DNA of 64,000 nucleotides from the NCBI RefSeq assembly GCF_001721685.1, contig NZ_CP012502.1, positions 1,116,001 to 1,180,000 of the forward strand, given 5' to 3'. The notes under the pieces were generated by a model, which saw only the letters and a list, made by a program, of their open reading frames with translations, did no database searches and was not told where the DNA came from. This document shows positions 55,732 to 64,000 of this stretch, one piece after another (positions within the stretch are counted from its first letter, which is position 1; the number at the start of each line of letters is the position of its first letter). The DNA comes from Salisediminibacterium beveridgei. Lineage in GTDB: Bacteria > Bacillota > Bacilli > Bacillales > Salisediminibacteriaceae. The position numbers and the translations under genes were made by a program.

Positions 55732-57378
55732 TTATGATTCAAAACGGCTGTTGCTCTGGATAAACCGTTTGTGTCTGAAAATGGTGATCATTAAAGTAAT
55801 CAACAACAGGACTGCGACGATCCCGCTGAGTGATAATACGATTGTGCTGTTTAAAAACCATCCGGCTGCAGTGAAGCCGATTGTGGCAAGCAAAATGATG
55901 ACCTGCAGCGCTGTTAACAATAAAAAGCGCTGATGCTCCAACCTGGACCAGTGATGAACCTCTTCTTGCTGCCGCTTTTGTTCCGGAGCTTCTAGGAATT
56001 CATTTAAATGACGGGGCAGCGACAGGAAAGGTTTCAGCGTATCCTTGACAAGTTGAATTTGCAGGGCATCTTCATCGTCTTCCTTTTCCTGCATCCATTG
56101 ATTGACAACCGGTTTCCCCAGCGTCATAAAATCGATGGACGGATTCAATGAGGTGATTACACCGAGCCCGATGGAAGCGGCCCGGCCAAGAAATGCGAAT
56201 TCAGCGGGCAACTGAATCGGCTGTTCCCGAACGAATTCCTGCAAGTCCTCGAAAATTTCCTGCACGATTTCCTGATCCATCTCATTGATATTCTGTTCGA
56301 GGTAAATATCGATGTATTCCCTGAGTTTCTGCTCAATTTTGTATTTATCAGCATGGGGCAAAAGAAAGCCCAGTTTTTCCAATTGTTCGATGGCAAGCTG
56401 GTAATCATCCATGACGAAGCCCTGGATCATTTTTCGTACGTTTCGGGCATCGTTGCGGCTGATTTGACCTACCATGCCAAAGTCGAGAATGATCAACGTC
56501 CCGTCACTTTTGATCATAATATTCCCTTGATGGGGATCGGCGTGAAACTTTCCGTAATCCAGAAGCTGATCGACAAGGAACAAAAACAGCTTTTCGGCGG
56601 TCGCTATGGGGTCAATCTGATGCTCGCGGTACCAGACAAGATCCGTGACTTTTCTGGCCTCGATCCATTCCATAACCAGTACCCGCCGGGTGCAGTATTC
56701 TTCATAGAATTGAGGAATGTAGATCGATTCGCTGCCATTGTATTTCTTTTGAAAGTATTGGGCATTTCGAAGTTCCTTGTAGTAGTTCAGTTCATCCCCA
56801 ACGACTGAAACAACTTCTTTATACAATGCTTTTGTGTCAATTTCCTTCCCGAATCGTGTGAAGTTCCGGGTGATCCAGAGAACGATGTTCATGGCCTTGA
56901 AGTCGGATTTAATGATTTTGTCAATATCAGCACGCTGCACTTTAATGGCGACTTCCTGTCCGTTCAAAAGTGTGCCTTTGTATACTTCTCCAATGGAGGC
57001 TGAGGCTACGGGGCGGTCACTGATATCGAGCAGAAAATAATCCAGCGGTTGTCCCCATTCTTTTTCAATAATGGCTTTGGACACTTCCGGTGGAACAGGA
57101 GGCACCTGATCGATCAAATCCTGCAGTTCTCTTAAAAAGGCTTCAGGCATAATGTCGGCGCGGGTGCTGAGGAATTGTCCGACTTTGATCATCAACCCTT
57201 CGAGATCAAGTGCCCGTTCCCTGTATTCAATCGCTTGTTTGGCAACGAGTGTTTCCCATTCTTCCCGCGTTGATGCATCCCATGCTTTATGTTTTTTGCC
57301 GAAAATATAAAGTTGCAGGACAAATTTAATAAACATCCTGACGATCACGAAAATTCTGTATAATGAAAAGTTTTTCAC
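55732..57378 (-). CDS. ABC1/AarF/UbiB-family atypical kinase
   Basis: A 548-aa membrane-associated protein. The GTG at 57378 follows AGGAGG by 7 bp. The N-terminal KxGQ motif (MIKVGQFLSTRADIMP) and Ala-rich loop SASIGEVYKG are typical of UbiB kinases, followed by VAIKVQR (catalytic Lys), HADPHQGNIMI and LDFGMVG. Two C-terminal TM helices (about 490-540) anchor it. UbiB proteins support ubiquinone or isoprenoid lipid metabolism; a menaquinone-using Firmicute would use it for another lipid role. Confidence 0.88.
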   Translation of the reverse strand: MKNFSLYRIFVIVRMFIKFVLQLYIFGKKHKAWDASTREEWETLVAKQAIEYRERALDLEGLMIKVGQFLSTRADIMPEAFLRELQDLIDQVPPVPPEVSKAIIEKEWGQPLDYFLLDISDRPVASASIGEVYKGTLLNGQEVAIKVQRADIDKIIKSDFKAMNIVLWITRNFTRFGKEIDTKALYKEVVSVVGDELNYYKELRNAQYFQKKYNGSESIYIPQFYEEYCTRRVLVMEWIEARKVTDLVWYREHQIDPIATAEKLFLFLVDQLLDYGKFHADPHQGNIMIKSDGTLIILDFGMVGQISRNDARNVRKMIQGFVMDDYQLAIEQLEKLGFLLPHADKYKIEQKLREYIDIYLEQNINEMDQEIVQEIFEDLQEFVREQPIQLPAEFAFLGRAASIGLGVITSLNPSIDFMTLGKPVVNQWMQEKEDDEDALQIQLVKDTLKPFLSLPRHLNEFLEAPEQKRQQEEVHHWSRLEHQRFLLLTALQVIILLATIGFTAAGWFLNSTIVLSLSGIVAVLLLITLMITIFRHKRFIQSNSRFES

Positions 57379-57469
57379 GGTAGTCCTCCTGTACAATCCT
57401 TATAAAAAACCAATACCCCATTTCCTGCGAAAGTATGTTACAATCAATACAAACAACAGATGTTATATG

Positions 57470-57483
57470 AACAAACATTTGTT
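57470..57483 (+). promoter_or_regulatory. Palindrome ahead of psuK, possible operator
   Basis: AACAAA-CA-TTTGTT, two perfect 6-bp arms, lies 2 bp before the Shine-Dalgarno of psuK. The kinase carries its own N-terminal winged helix, so autoregulation is conceivable. A -10-like TACAAT is at 57439-57444. Confidence 0.4.
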
Positions 57484-57498
57484 TATAGGAGGTGTGAC

Positions 57499-58596
57499 AT
57501 GAATGAGAAAGAGAAGATCATCATCGAACTGATCAGACAGGACCCGTTTATCACACAGCAGGATCTTGCTGAGCGCCTGAATGTATCCCGTTCTGCTGTC
57601 GCAGGGTATATCTCGTCGTTGACTCGTCAAGGGATGATCAAAGGCAGAGCTTATGTGATGAACGAAGGACCAGGTATCCTTATTATTGGTGGTGCCAATA
57701 TGGACCGTAAAATCACATTGACTGAGAAAGTCAATATGGGTGATTCCAACCCGGCAGCGACAGGCAATACGAGAGGCGGCGTGGCAAGGAATATTGCCGA
57801 AAACCTGGTGCACATGGGCATGGACCCTAACCTGCTGACCGTTCTGGGTCAGGATCAGGACAGTGAACATTTACGAAAGCATGCCGCGGAATGCGGTCTG
57901 GATCTTTCTTTGTCACTGACCAGGAGCGATCAATCGACTGGAAGTTATACAGCAATATTTAATCCGGATCACGATCTGATTCTCGCAGCTGCTGATATGG
58001 CCATTTATGATACGGTTATGCCGGATGAGGTGAGAAAAAGTTTCCGTAAGGCCGGTCATTGTGAATGGGTCGCAGTGGATACAAATTTCAGCCTTGAAGC
58101 AATGCGGGAAATACTGACACAAACAGCCGCTTCAAAAGGAACAAAGCTTGCCGTTATCCCGGTATCTGCCTCGAAATTAAACCGGATCCCTTACCGTCCG
58201 GAACAGATTAACTTGCTGATCCTGAATCATTTTGAGGCAATCACGCTGGTTAAGAACTGGACCGGTCATGTCACAGAAGATGAAAAGGAACTGATGCATC
58301 ATCTGACGGAAGAAGGGGTTGAACAAGTAATCATCACAAAAGGCGCTGAAGGTGCTTATTATCAGGAAAGAGGAAGTCAGATGCGTCATCAGCCGGCACC
58401 GCAGACAAATGTTGTGGACGTTACCGGCGCAGGAGATGCATTCAGCTCGGGTGTCCTGTTCAGCTTGAGTCACAACAATCCGCTGGACGAGGCTGTGAGA
58501 ACCGGACTGCTGGCCGCAAAGGCCACACTGGAATCGACAGACACCGTTACAAGCACGGTGAATGAAACATGGATAAAATCCATACAACAATCATAA
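57499..58596 (+). CDS. psuK: PfkB-family pseudouridine kinase with N-terminal winged helix
   Basis: A 365-aa protein. The ATG at 57499 follows TAGGAGGTG. The N-terminal ~55 residues are a winged-helix domain (DPFITQQDLAERLNVSRSAVAGYISSLTRQG). The PfkB domain has GGANMDRKI, a Gly-rich GGVARNIAENL and the catalytic GAGDAFSSG near residue 310. Together with psuG it degrades pseudouridine: the kinase makes pseudouridine 5'-phosphate, which PsuG splits to uracil and ribose 5-phosphate. The neighbour defines the substrate; HTH-PfkB fusions such as YeiI are known. Confidence 0.85.
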   Translation: MNEKEKIIIELIRQDPFITQQDLAERLNVSRSAVAGYISSLTRQGMIKGRAYVMNEGPGILIIGGANMDRKITLTEKVNMGDSNPAATGNTRGGVARNIAENLVHMGMDPNLLTVLGQDQDSEHLRKHAAECGLDLSLSLTRSDQSTGSYTAIFNPDHDLILAAADMAIYDTVMPDEVRKSFRKAGHCEWVAVDTNFSLEAMREILTQTAASKGTKLAVIPVSASKLNRIPYRPEQINLLILNHFEAITLVKNWTGHVTEDEKELMHHLTEEGVEQVIITKGAEGAYYQERGSQMRHQPAPQTNVVDVTGAGDAFSSGVLFSLSHNNPLDEAVRTGLLAAKATLESTDTVTSTVNETWIKSIQQS

Positions 58597-58611
58597 CAGG
58601 AGGAATGAAAA

Positions 58612-59544
58612 ATGAATCAGCATTATCTTGAATATGCACCTGAAGTAAAAGAGGCGATGGAAAAAGGGCAACCTGTGGTGGCGTTGGAGTCAACGATTAT
58701 TTCCCACGGCATGCCGTACCCACAGAACCTGGAAACCGCGATGGAAGTAGAAGATATCATCCGAAAAGAGGGGGCAGTTCCGGCAACCATTGCTTTGATC
58801 GATGGAAAAATCAAAATCGGAATGACCCAAGAAGAACTTGAAGCATTCGCTAAAGGCGATGCGATTGAGAAAGTCAGCCGCCGGGACTTCCCGAAGGTAC
58901 TTGCCAAGAAAACAGCCGGAGCAACCACTGTAGCTGCTACGATGATTTGTGCAGAATTAGCCGGTATTCAAGTCTTTGTAACAGGGGGAATCGGTGGCGT
59001 TCACCGGGGCGCGGAATCCAGTATGGATATTTCTGCCGATCTTCAGGAACTGGCAAAAACGAATGTGGCGGTTGTCTGTGCCGGTGCGAAATCGATCCTC
59101 GATATCGGGTTGACACTGGAATACCTGGAGACACACGGTGTGACAGTGATCGGCTATGAAACGGATGAATTCCCGGCTTTCTATACAAGAAAAAGCGGGT
59201 ATGGTGTGGACGCAACAGGTGAAAATCCCGCGGATGTTGCATCTATGCTGCAAGTGAAACGGGATCTCGGCCTTAGCGGCGGCGTCGTCATCGCCAATCC
59301 TGTACCCGAAGAGGCAGAAATGCAAAAAGAAGATGTCGATCGTATGATTCAAATCGCTTTGACAGAAGCGATTGAAGAAGGAATTAAAGGAAAAGACACC
59401 ACACCTTATCTTTTAGGACGTTTGAAAGAATTGAGTGACGGACAGACGCTGGTTACCAATATTGCACTTGTGAAGCATAACGCTGTAAACGGCGCGAAAG
59501 TGGCTGTGAAGTTGAACGAACAAGGCCGGAAACAGAAGGTTTAA
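58612..59544 (+). CDS. psuG: Pseudouridine-5'-phosphate glycosidase
   Basis: A 310-aa C-glycosidase. Family stretches visible: [69 protein letters not shown] and [23 protein letters not shown]. It cleaves the C-C bond of pseudouridine 5'-phosphate. It starts 15 bp after psuK with CAGGAGGA. Length is normal. Confidence 0.95.
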   Translation: MNQHYLEYAPEVKEAMEKGQPVVALESTIISHGMPYPQNLETAMEVEDIIRKEGAVPATIALIDGKIKIGMTQEELEAFAKGDAIEKVSRRDFPKVLAKKTAGATTVAATMICAELAGIQVFVTGGIGGVHRGAESSMDISADLQELAKTNVAVVCAGAKSILDIGLTLEYLETHGVTVIGYETDEFPAFYTRKSGYGVDATGENPADVASMLQVKRDLGLSGGVVIANPVPEEAEMQKEDVDRMIQIALTEAIEEGIKGKDTTPYLLGRLKELSDGQTLVTNIALVKHNAVNGAKVAVKLNEQGRKQKV

Positions 59545-59560
59545 CCACGTGATACGCAAA

Positions 59561-59597
59561 AAGTAAGGACCCGGCCAAACAGGCCAGGGTCCTTACT
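59561..59597. terminator. Rho-independent terminator
   Basis: AGTAAGGACCC and GGGTCCTTACT, with an inner GGCC/GGCC pair, form a long stem between psuG and the convergent ABC permease gene. AAAAA on one side and little T on the other suggest main use by the minus-strand genes. Confidence 0.75.
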
Positions 59598-59614
59598 CAA
59601 TCTACAGCAGGTTA

Positions 59615-60625
59615 TTAATGACCTGAAACAGTTGTTAAGCGCATATCCATTACTTTACGAATAATCAGTACAGTGAACAGTAAGAAGATTGTAAAACCGA
59701 TCCAATACGTTAAAATCCGCAAAATGTCCGCGCTCCAAGGTGAAAGAGATGTAATAAAGGATCCGCCGAAGAAAGACATCATCCCGGCGATGATAACCAG
59801 CAAATAAGGCTGTACACGTTTGAAGACAAGAAATTCCCCATTGTGTTCAGCGGGTGACATGCGATAGAGCATCATGCCCAGTATGAAAAACAGTCCGATC
59901 CCGATGAAGCGAAAGCTGAGGTACGGTCCCCCTTGTCCGCCGTCAAAAACATAGATAAATGGGGTGATAAACTCCACCCACCTCGGCAGTGGTATGACCA
60001 TACCAAAATGAACATCGATCAAGTCCTGGACGAGATAAAAGACACCTAAAGGAAAAAATGCGATCAGACCGGTCAGACCAAGCTGAGAAAGCATATCTCC
60101 GGTGATCGTCCCAATCATTAAAGCAAATGTGTAGAGCAGGATAAAGCCAAGAAGCGGCTCGAGCAGAATCTCACTCAATGTCACCTGTTCAAAACTCATC
60201 TGGTGCGGGGACTGATAGATAATGGCATAGGCAACCCAGAAGTTCACAAGATGAAAGAGCGTTATGGCCAGTGTACCGTATAACCATTTGTGAAAAAAAG
60301 ACGACGAACGGCTGTATGGCAAGGACAAGGTGAAATCCTGTCTCCTCGTATTTCGCTCCAGTCCAATGAGCATCGCAGCCAGTCCGATCAGGGCAATGAC
60401 AAGAAAGACGGTGACTGCGCCTTCTGAGAATACTTGAATCAGATCAAAGCGTTGGACTTCATATACATAGTTGTCGATGGTATCTGCCATATCCGCCCGT
60501 TCATTCCAATGTTCGATCGACAGAGTTGCCTGAAAGGGCATATGAATGACAAAAAGCGCAAGGATAATCCAGAGTAAAAGCTTGGTATGTTTATAATTCT
60601 GATAAAACAGCGCCTTATAAAACAT
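59615..60625 (-). CDS. ABC transporter permease
   Basis: A 336-aa integral membrane protein with about six or seven TM helices. The second ATG of the pair at 60628/60625 is best spaced from GGGGGA; the longer frame from 60664 overlaps the ATPase gene. It overlaps the ATPase 3' end by 11 bp. It resembles the ABC-2 type permeases paired with short ATPases in Firmicutes (YtrC/D-like). Substrate unknown. Confidence 0.8.
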   Translation of the reverse strand: MFYKALFYQNYKHTKLLLWIILALFVIHMPFQATLSIEHWNERADMADTIDNYVYEVQRFDLIQVFSEGAVTVFLVIALIGLAAMLIGLERNTRRQDFTLSLPYSRSSSFFHKWLYGTLAITLFHLVNFWVAYAIIYQSPHQMSFEQVTLSEILLEPLLGFILLYTFALMIGTITGDMLSQLGLTGLIAFFPLGVFYLVQDLIDVHFGMVIPLPRWVEFITPFIYVFDGGQGGPYLSFRFIGIGLFFILGMMLYRMSPAEHNGEFLVFKRVQPYLLVIIAGMMSFFGGSFITSLSPWSADILRILTYWIGFTIFLLFTVLIIRKVMDMRLTTVSGH

Positions 60626-61493
60626 CATCTGTTCCCCCCAGCCGTGCGAGAAATACGTCTTCAAGCGTCAACTTCAATTCTTCGAACAACACCGGGTCAT
60701 GGTCCTGAATCTCATTATAAATGGCTGAGTCCGCTGCGGAAATAAGCACAGCATATACACTGCCGCTCTGACTGACCGGCGTTACCCGTTTTAACAGGTC
60801 TGGCGGGAAAGATCCTGATTGGAAGGCCAATTGGAGTTTCCGGTAGCGTGTTTTTAATTCACCGATCGCAAAATGTTCTTCCACTTCGCCGTTTCGGAGA
60901 ATCAAGACATCATCTACCATAAAATCCAATTCCTCAAGGCGGTGGCTGGCAATCATGACAGCCACTTGATTGGCCCTTGCCTGTTCAACGAGAAAATCGA
61001 GCACCTTTCGTTTCACGATCGCATCAAGACCATCTGTAGGCTCATCCAGCAGAAGATAATCCACCCGGCTCGAAAATGCCAAAATCAGCACAAACAGAGC
61101 TTTCATTCCTTTTGATAATTGGCTGATCCGGTTCACATCCGGAAGGGAAAAATGGGCACGCATGTGATTGAAATAGTCCATGTCAAACCCGGGATAGACC
61201 ATCTTGTACAACGTAATTAATTCGTTCGTACTGTATGTTTTCAGGGAGTCGAGATTGTCAGGAATGAAGATCATTGTCTGTTTTTTTGCAGGATGCTTGA
61301 GGATGCTGTGATTGCCGATGAAGACATCTCCCGAACTCGGAAGGAGAATGCCGGCCATCGTTCTGAGCAGTGTGGTTTTCCCCGCACCGTTGCGGCCGAT
61401 AATGCCGGTGATCGTTCCAGGGGATACTTCAAACGAAATGTTGTTCAGGATCTGTTGTTGTCTAATGGTTTTCGATAGGTTTTTGACTTTCAT
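60615..61493 (-). CDS. ABC transporter ATP-binding protein
   Basis: A 292-aa ATPase. The ATG at 61493 follows GGAGG by 8 bp. Walker A GRNGAGKTT (about 33-41), Q-loop, signature LSKGMKALF, Walker B YLLLDEPTDGLD and the H-loop ASHRLEELD are all present. The C-terminal ~80 residues are a regulatory extension, as in YtrB/BcrA-type ATPases. It probably exports a peptide, antibiotic or lipid with the permease. Confidence 0.9.
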   Translation of the reverse strand: MKVKNLSKTIRQQQILNNISFEVSPGTITGIIGRNGAGKTTLLRTMAGILLPSSGDVFIGNHSILKHPAKKQTMIFIPDNLDSLKTYSTNELITLYKMVYPGFDMDYFNHMRAHFSLPDVNRISQLSKGMKALFVLILAFSSRVDYLLLDEPTDGLDAIVKRKVLDFLVEQARANQVAVMIASHRLEELDFMVDDVLILRNGEVEEHFAIGELKTRYRKLQLAFQSGSFPPDLLKRVTPVSQSGSVYAVLISAADSAIYNEIQDHDPVLFEELKLTLEDVFLARLGGTDDVL

Positions 61494-61564
61494 CTCATTT
61501 GCCTCCGAACAAGTAAAGATCAATATGTATCCAGATAACTAGTATACCCCGAAACCAGGATCAA

Positions 61565-61597
61565 AAAAACCGGACTCATCAATCGAGTCCGGTTTTG
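61565..61597 (-). terminator. Terminator of the cyd operon
   Basis: AACCGGACTC and GAGTCCGGTT flank a short loop; on the minus strand TTTTTTT follows, directly after cydS. Confidence 0.9.
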
Positions 61598-61598
61598 A

Positions 61599-61727
61599 TT
61601 ACTCACCTTCCGATGACTTGACCCACTCCGGTGTTTTTGCTTTAGCCGCCCAGATAAATACAACGGCCACACTCACTGCCAGGAGGAGCGGGGAAGCCAG
61701 CATAATCATAAATGTATGCATATCCAT
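61599..61727 (-). CDS. cydS: Cytochrome bd small subunit CydS
   Basis: A 42-aa single-TM protein, MDMHTFMIMLASPLLLAVSV at its N-terminus and a short acidic tail. AAAGGAG precedes the ATG. In Geobacillus and related Firmicutes CydS of this size shields heme b595/d in the cytochrome bd complex. It lies 17 bp after cydB on the same transcript. Confidence 0.85.
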   Translation of the reverse strand: MDMHTFMIMLASPLLLAVSVAVVFIWAAKAKTPEWVKSSEGE

Positions 61728-61744
61728 GGGAAAAACTCCTTTCG

Positions 61745-62758
61745 TCATTTTTTACCTTGAACATACTCAGGGTCAAACAGGAACATTCTCATTAATAAAT
61801 ACAATGACGGAATTAACAAGAACAATCCTGCAACAAAGGCAATTATCAGTGCCAGTGCCATCGATTCATTGGTGAACCCGTCATAAATGGTCAAATGCGG
61901 ATAGAGTAAATAAGGCAGGTGCGCTGAACCGTACGCAAAGAAAGCCGTAAAATATTGTATGGTAACCAGAAGGAATGCAGTCCCGTAGGAGCGCTTTTGC
62001 CAAACAAGGTATACCGCACCAGCGAAAGCGACAGCAGAAACTGCGAATGCCCACCATAAATCCAGCATGTTATTAAACTGGGTGGCATTCCGCTGGCTGA
62101 GCAGCATAAACACGATGATACCCATCAAAATCGTCGGGCCCGCCCAGCTAAGTGCGTATTTCCGGACTGTGGCAAGTGCCTCATGATCCTGTGCTTTACC
62201 GGCGTAATAAACGAGGAACATCGCCGAGATAAACAGGACACTCGCGATGGCCAGAAGGACAACGCTCCAGGAATAGATGCTCGTAAATAGTTCACCGTAA
62301 AGGAGTGAGACATTGCCGTCTGAGACCTGGATATACCCACCGAGTGATACGGTGAGCACAACCGTTAATGAGGCAGGAATCAACAGTCCCGTTGCCCCGT
62401 ATAGAAAGGAGAACAATTTGCTCTCTTCAGCGCCGTAGGTATTGAACGCGTAATAAGAACCGCGTATAGCCAGCAGAATGACAGCGATGCTGCCTGGAAT
62501 CAAGAGCGCAGTGCCGTAATAGTAGGCTGAATCCGGGAAGAAACCGATAATCCCGATCAAGAAGAAGATCAAAAAGACGTTGGTGACTTCCCATACCGGG
62601 GAGAGATACCGTTGAATGACTTTGTTCAGGACAAAGTCATTCTTTCTGTATTTGGCGTCAAAACTGAAGAAACCGGCACCGAAATCTACAGAAGCAACGA
62701 TCAGATAGCCGAAGAGAAAAGTCCAGAGAACGATGATTCCTAACAGTTCATACGTCAT
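61745..62758 (-). CDS. cydB: Cytochrome bd menaquinol oxidase subunit II
   Basis: A 337-aa membrane protein with about eight TM helices. The start LGIIVLWTFLFGYLIVASVDFGAGFFSF contains the conserved GxxFGAG region of CydB, with W and R residues in the Gly-rich loops. With CydA it forms the oxygen-reducing cytochrome bd. It overlaps cydA by 4 bp (ATGA). Confidence 0.93.
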   Translation of the reverse strand: MTYELLGIIVLWTFLFGYLIVASVDFGAGFFSFDAKYRKNDFVLNKVIQRYLSPVWEVTNVFLIFFLIGIIGFFPDSAYYYGTALLIPGSIAVILLAIRGSYYAFNTYGAEESKLFSFLYGATGLLIPASLTVVLTVSLGGYIQVSDGNVSLLYGELFTSIYSWSVVLLAIASVLFISAMFLVYYAGKAQDHEALATVRKYALSWAGPTILMGIIVFMLLSQRNATQFNNMLDLWWAFAVSAVAFAGAVYLVWQKRSYGTAFLLVTIQYFTAFFAYGSAHLPYLLYPHLTIYDGFTNESMALALIIAFVAGLFLLIPSLYLLMRMFLFDPEYVQGKK

Positions 62759-64000
62759 GATTCCTCACCCCCATTTAGAGTAGATTCGGGAATATTCCGC
62801 TTTTCCATTTCTTTCTCAACAGGATTTTCCTTGAACATCTTTCTTAATACAATGACCGAAGTGACTCCGAGCAAGGTGTACAGTGCAATGAAGAGCCAGA
62901 GCATCGTGTCCACATGATTCGATGTGGTGGCCCCTTCACTGACGGTCATGACACCGTTGATGATCCACGGTTGCCGGCCTACTTCAGCGAAGATCCAGCC
63001 TGCCTGAATCGCCAGCATGGATAGAGGTCCGCCTGCGACGATTAATTTCAAGATCAGCGGATGCATCGGATTGATCCGCCTTAACGGGTTAAGTCGGTGC
63101 TTGAAGCCGGCGGCCACGAACAAGATTGAAACCGCGGCCAGATACATCCCGATAAAGACCATGCTGTCGAAGAAATAATGCACCCATAGTGGTGGCAGGT
63201 AATCCGGATCGAAATCGTTCAGCCCGGTAACGACAGTGTCTGGTGTACCACCGGCCAGAATACTCAGTGCATATGGAATCTCCAGGGCAAAGCGGACTTC
63301 ATTGTCTCCTGTCAGAATGCCGCCGAGAATCAGCGGCGCTTCTGATTCGGTCTCGAAATGCCATTCGGCAGCTGCCAATTTCTCGGGCTGATATTCGTGA
63401 AGGTATTTTCCGGAGAAATCCCCAATCACAGCGGTGGCAATCGCGAATACGGCTGCAGCGGTTATGTTCAGATGCAATGCTTTTTTGTAATATTCGGAGC
63501 CCTTGTTCTTCAGAAGCTTCAACGCAGCAACCATCCCGAGAATAAACGCAGCGGTCAAATAAGCCGTAATGATGACATGAGATATTTTCGTCGGTGTGGC
63601 CGGGTTAAACATAGCACTGAGCGGGCTGACATCTGTCAATACACCATCGACGATCTGAAAACCGGTCGGATAGTTCATAAAAGCGTTGACGGATGTAATA
63701 AAGAAGGCACTGGCCGTTGCCCCGATGACAATCGGAATAACCAAAAGGAAATGTTTCATTTTGCTTTTAAACCGATCCCAGGTATAGAGGTAAATGCCAA
63801 GGAAGATGGCTTCAAAGAAAAACGCGAAGGTTTCCATAAACATCGGCAGGCCGATGGTGTGACCGGCGGCTTGCATGAAATTCGGCCACAACAAGGCCAG
63901 TTGAACAGCAATCGCTGTCCCGGTAACAACACCGACTGCCACCGAAATAACAAACCCTCTTGCCCAGCGGCGGGCCATTAACGTGTAATGAGGATCCTTG
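62755..64000 (-). CDS. cydA: Cytochrome bd menaquinol oxidase subunit I, 5' end outside the window
   Basis: The frame stays open to the right edge of the window (codons upstream of the ATG at 63978 continue as KDPHYTL), so the N-terminal ~50 residues with the first heme ligand are missing. The visible 415 residues include FVISVAVGVVTGTAIAVQ, FMETFAFFFEAIFLGIYLYTWDR, the short Q-loop (EAPLILGGILTGDNEVRFALE) and the GRQPW motif (AEVGRQPWIINGV) typical of CydA. The short Q-loop matches the Firmicute form. First gene of cydABS. Confidence 0.93.
   Translation of the reverse strand, partial: KDPHYTLMARRWARGFVISVAVGVVTGTAIAVQLALLWPNFMQAAGHTIGLPMFMETFAFFFEAIFLGIYLYTWDRFKSKMKHFLLVIPIVIGATASAFFITSVNAFMNYPTGFQIVDGVLTDVSPLSAMFNPATPTKISHVIITAYLTAAFILGMVAALKLLKNKGSEYYKKALHLNITAAAVFAIATAVIGDFSGKYLHEYQPEKLAAAEWHFETESEAPLILGGILTGDNEVRFALEIPYALSILAGGTPDTVVTGLNDFDPDYLPPLWVHYFFDSMVFIGMYLAAVSILFVAAGFKHRLNPLRRINPMHPLILKLIVAGGPLSMLAIQAGWIFAEVGRQPWIINGVMTVSEGATTSNHVDTMLWLFIALYTLLGVTSVIVLRKMFKENPVEKEMEKRNIPESTLNGGEES

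Overview
The window looks like chromosome from a low-to-mid GC Firmicute of the Bacillaceae. Ribosome binding sites are strong (AAAGGAGG type) and GTG and TTG starts are common. The small regulators are Bacillus-like: GlpP antitermination, a T-box, CodY- and CcpA-type sites, a Spo0E-like phosphatase, an RsbR-type STAS protein and CydS. The gene order and sizes at 3.9-10.8 kb match, as I remember it, the six-gene respiratory selenite reductase operon srrEABCDF described for the haloalkaliphile Bacillus (Salisediminibacterium) selenitireducens. That species or a close relative is therefore my best guess. No alignment was run.

Layout. 0-10.9 kb holds a partial YisL-like membrane gene and a LuxR-type response regulator with Glu at the phospho-acceptor position. 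These are followed by a stand-alone rhodanese lipoprotein, a six-TM chemoreceptor, and the operon srrE-srrA-srrB-srrC-srrD-srrF: a Tat-exported molybdopterin enzyme, a 4x[4Fe-4S] subunit, an NrfD anchor and a TorD chaperone, flanked by two multi-rhodanese lipoproteins. 10.9-17.5 kb carries alanine dehydrogenase, two small proteins, a GGDQF-EAL protein, an OmpR/HK two-component system and an unexplained structured intergenic region. 17.5-24.1 kb carries a MarR regulator with an RND exporter, a lipoprotein, and an acetyltransferase-nitrilase fusion.

24.1-31.8 kb is the glycerol regulon (glpP, an attenuated leader with a cre box, glpF, glpK, glpD), then pgcA and two tiny genes missed by length cut-offs. 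31.8-35.8 kb has prfC and a three-gene unit of two DUF1538 membrane proteins plus a tandem P-II protein. 35.8-45.6 kb, on the minus strand, is the branched-chain amino acid cluster. ilvE has a promoter with CodY- and cre-like sites, and a T-box with a likely Ile specifier precedes ilvB-ilvN-ilvC-leuA-leuB-leuC-leuD.

45.6-57.4 kb holds scattered housekeeping genes: pgeF, an aldo/keto reductase, pepF, an MFS pump, methionine aminopeptidase, an alpha/beta hydrolase, an RsbR-like STAS protein with a GNAT and a lipoprotein, and a phasin-like protein with an ABC1 kinase. 57.4-64 kb has pseudouridine catabolism (psuK-psuG), an ABC exporter pair, and cytochrome bd (cydA-cydB-cydS, with cydA running off the window).

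The least explained items are the extra rhodanese/chemoreceptor/regulator module beside the srr operon and its phased upstream repeats, the structured region at 17.24-17.49 kb, the DUF1538/P-II unit, and two copies of a degenerate ~100-bp repeat at convergent gene ends. No rRNA, tRNA, CRISPR array, prophage or insertion sequence was seen.
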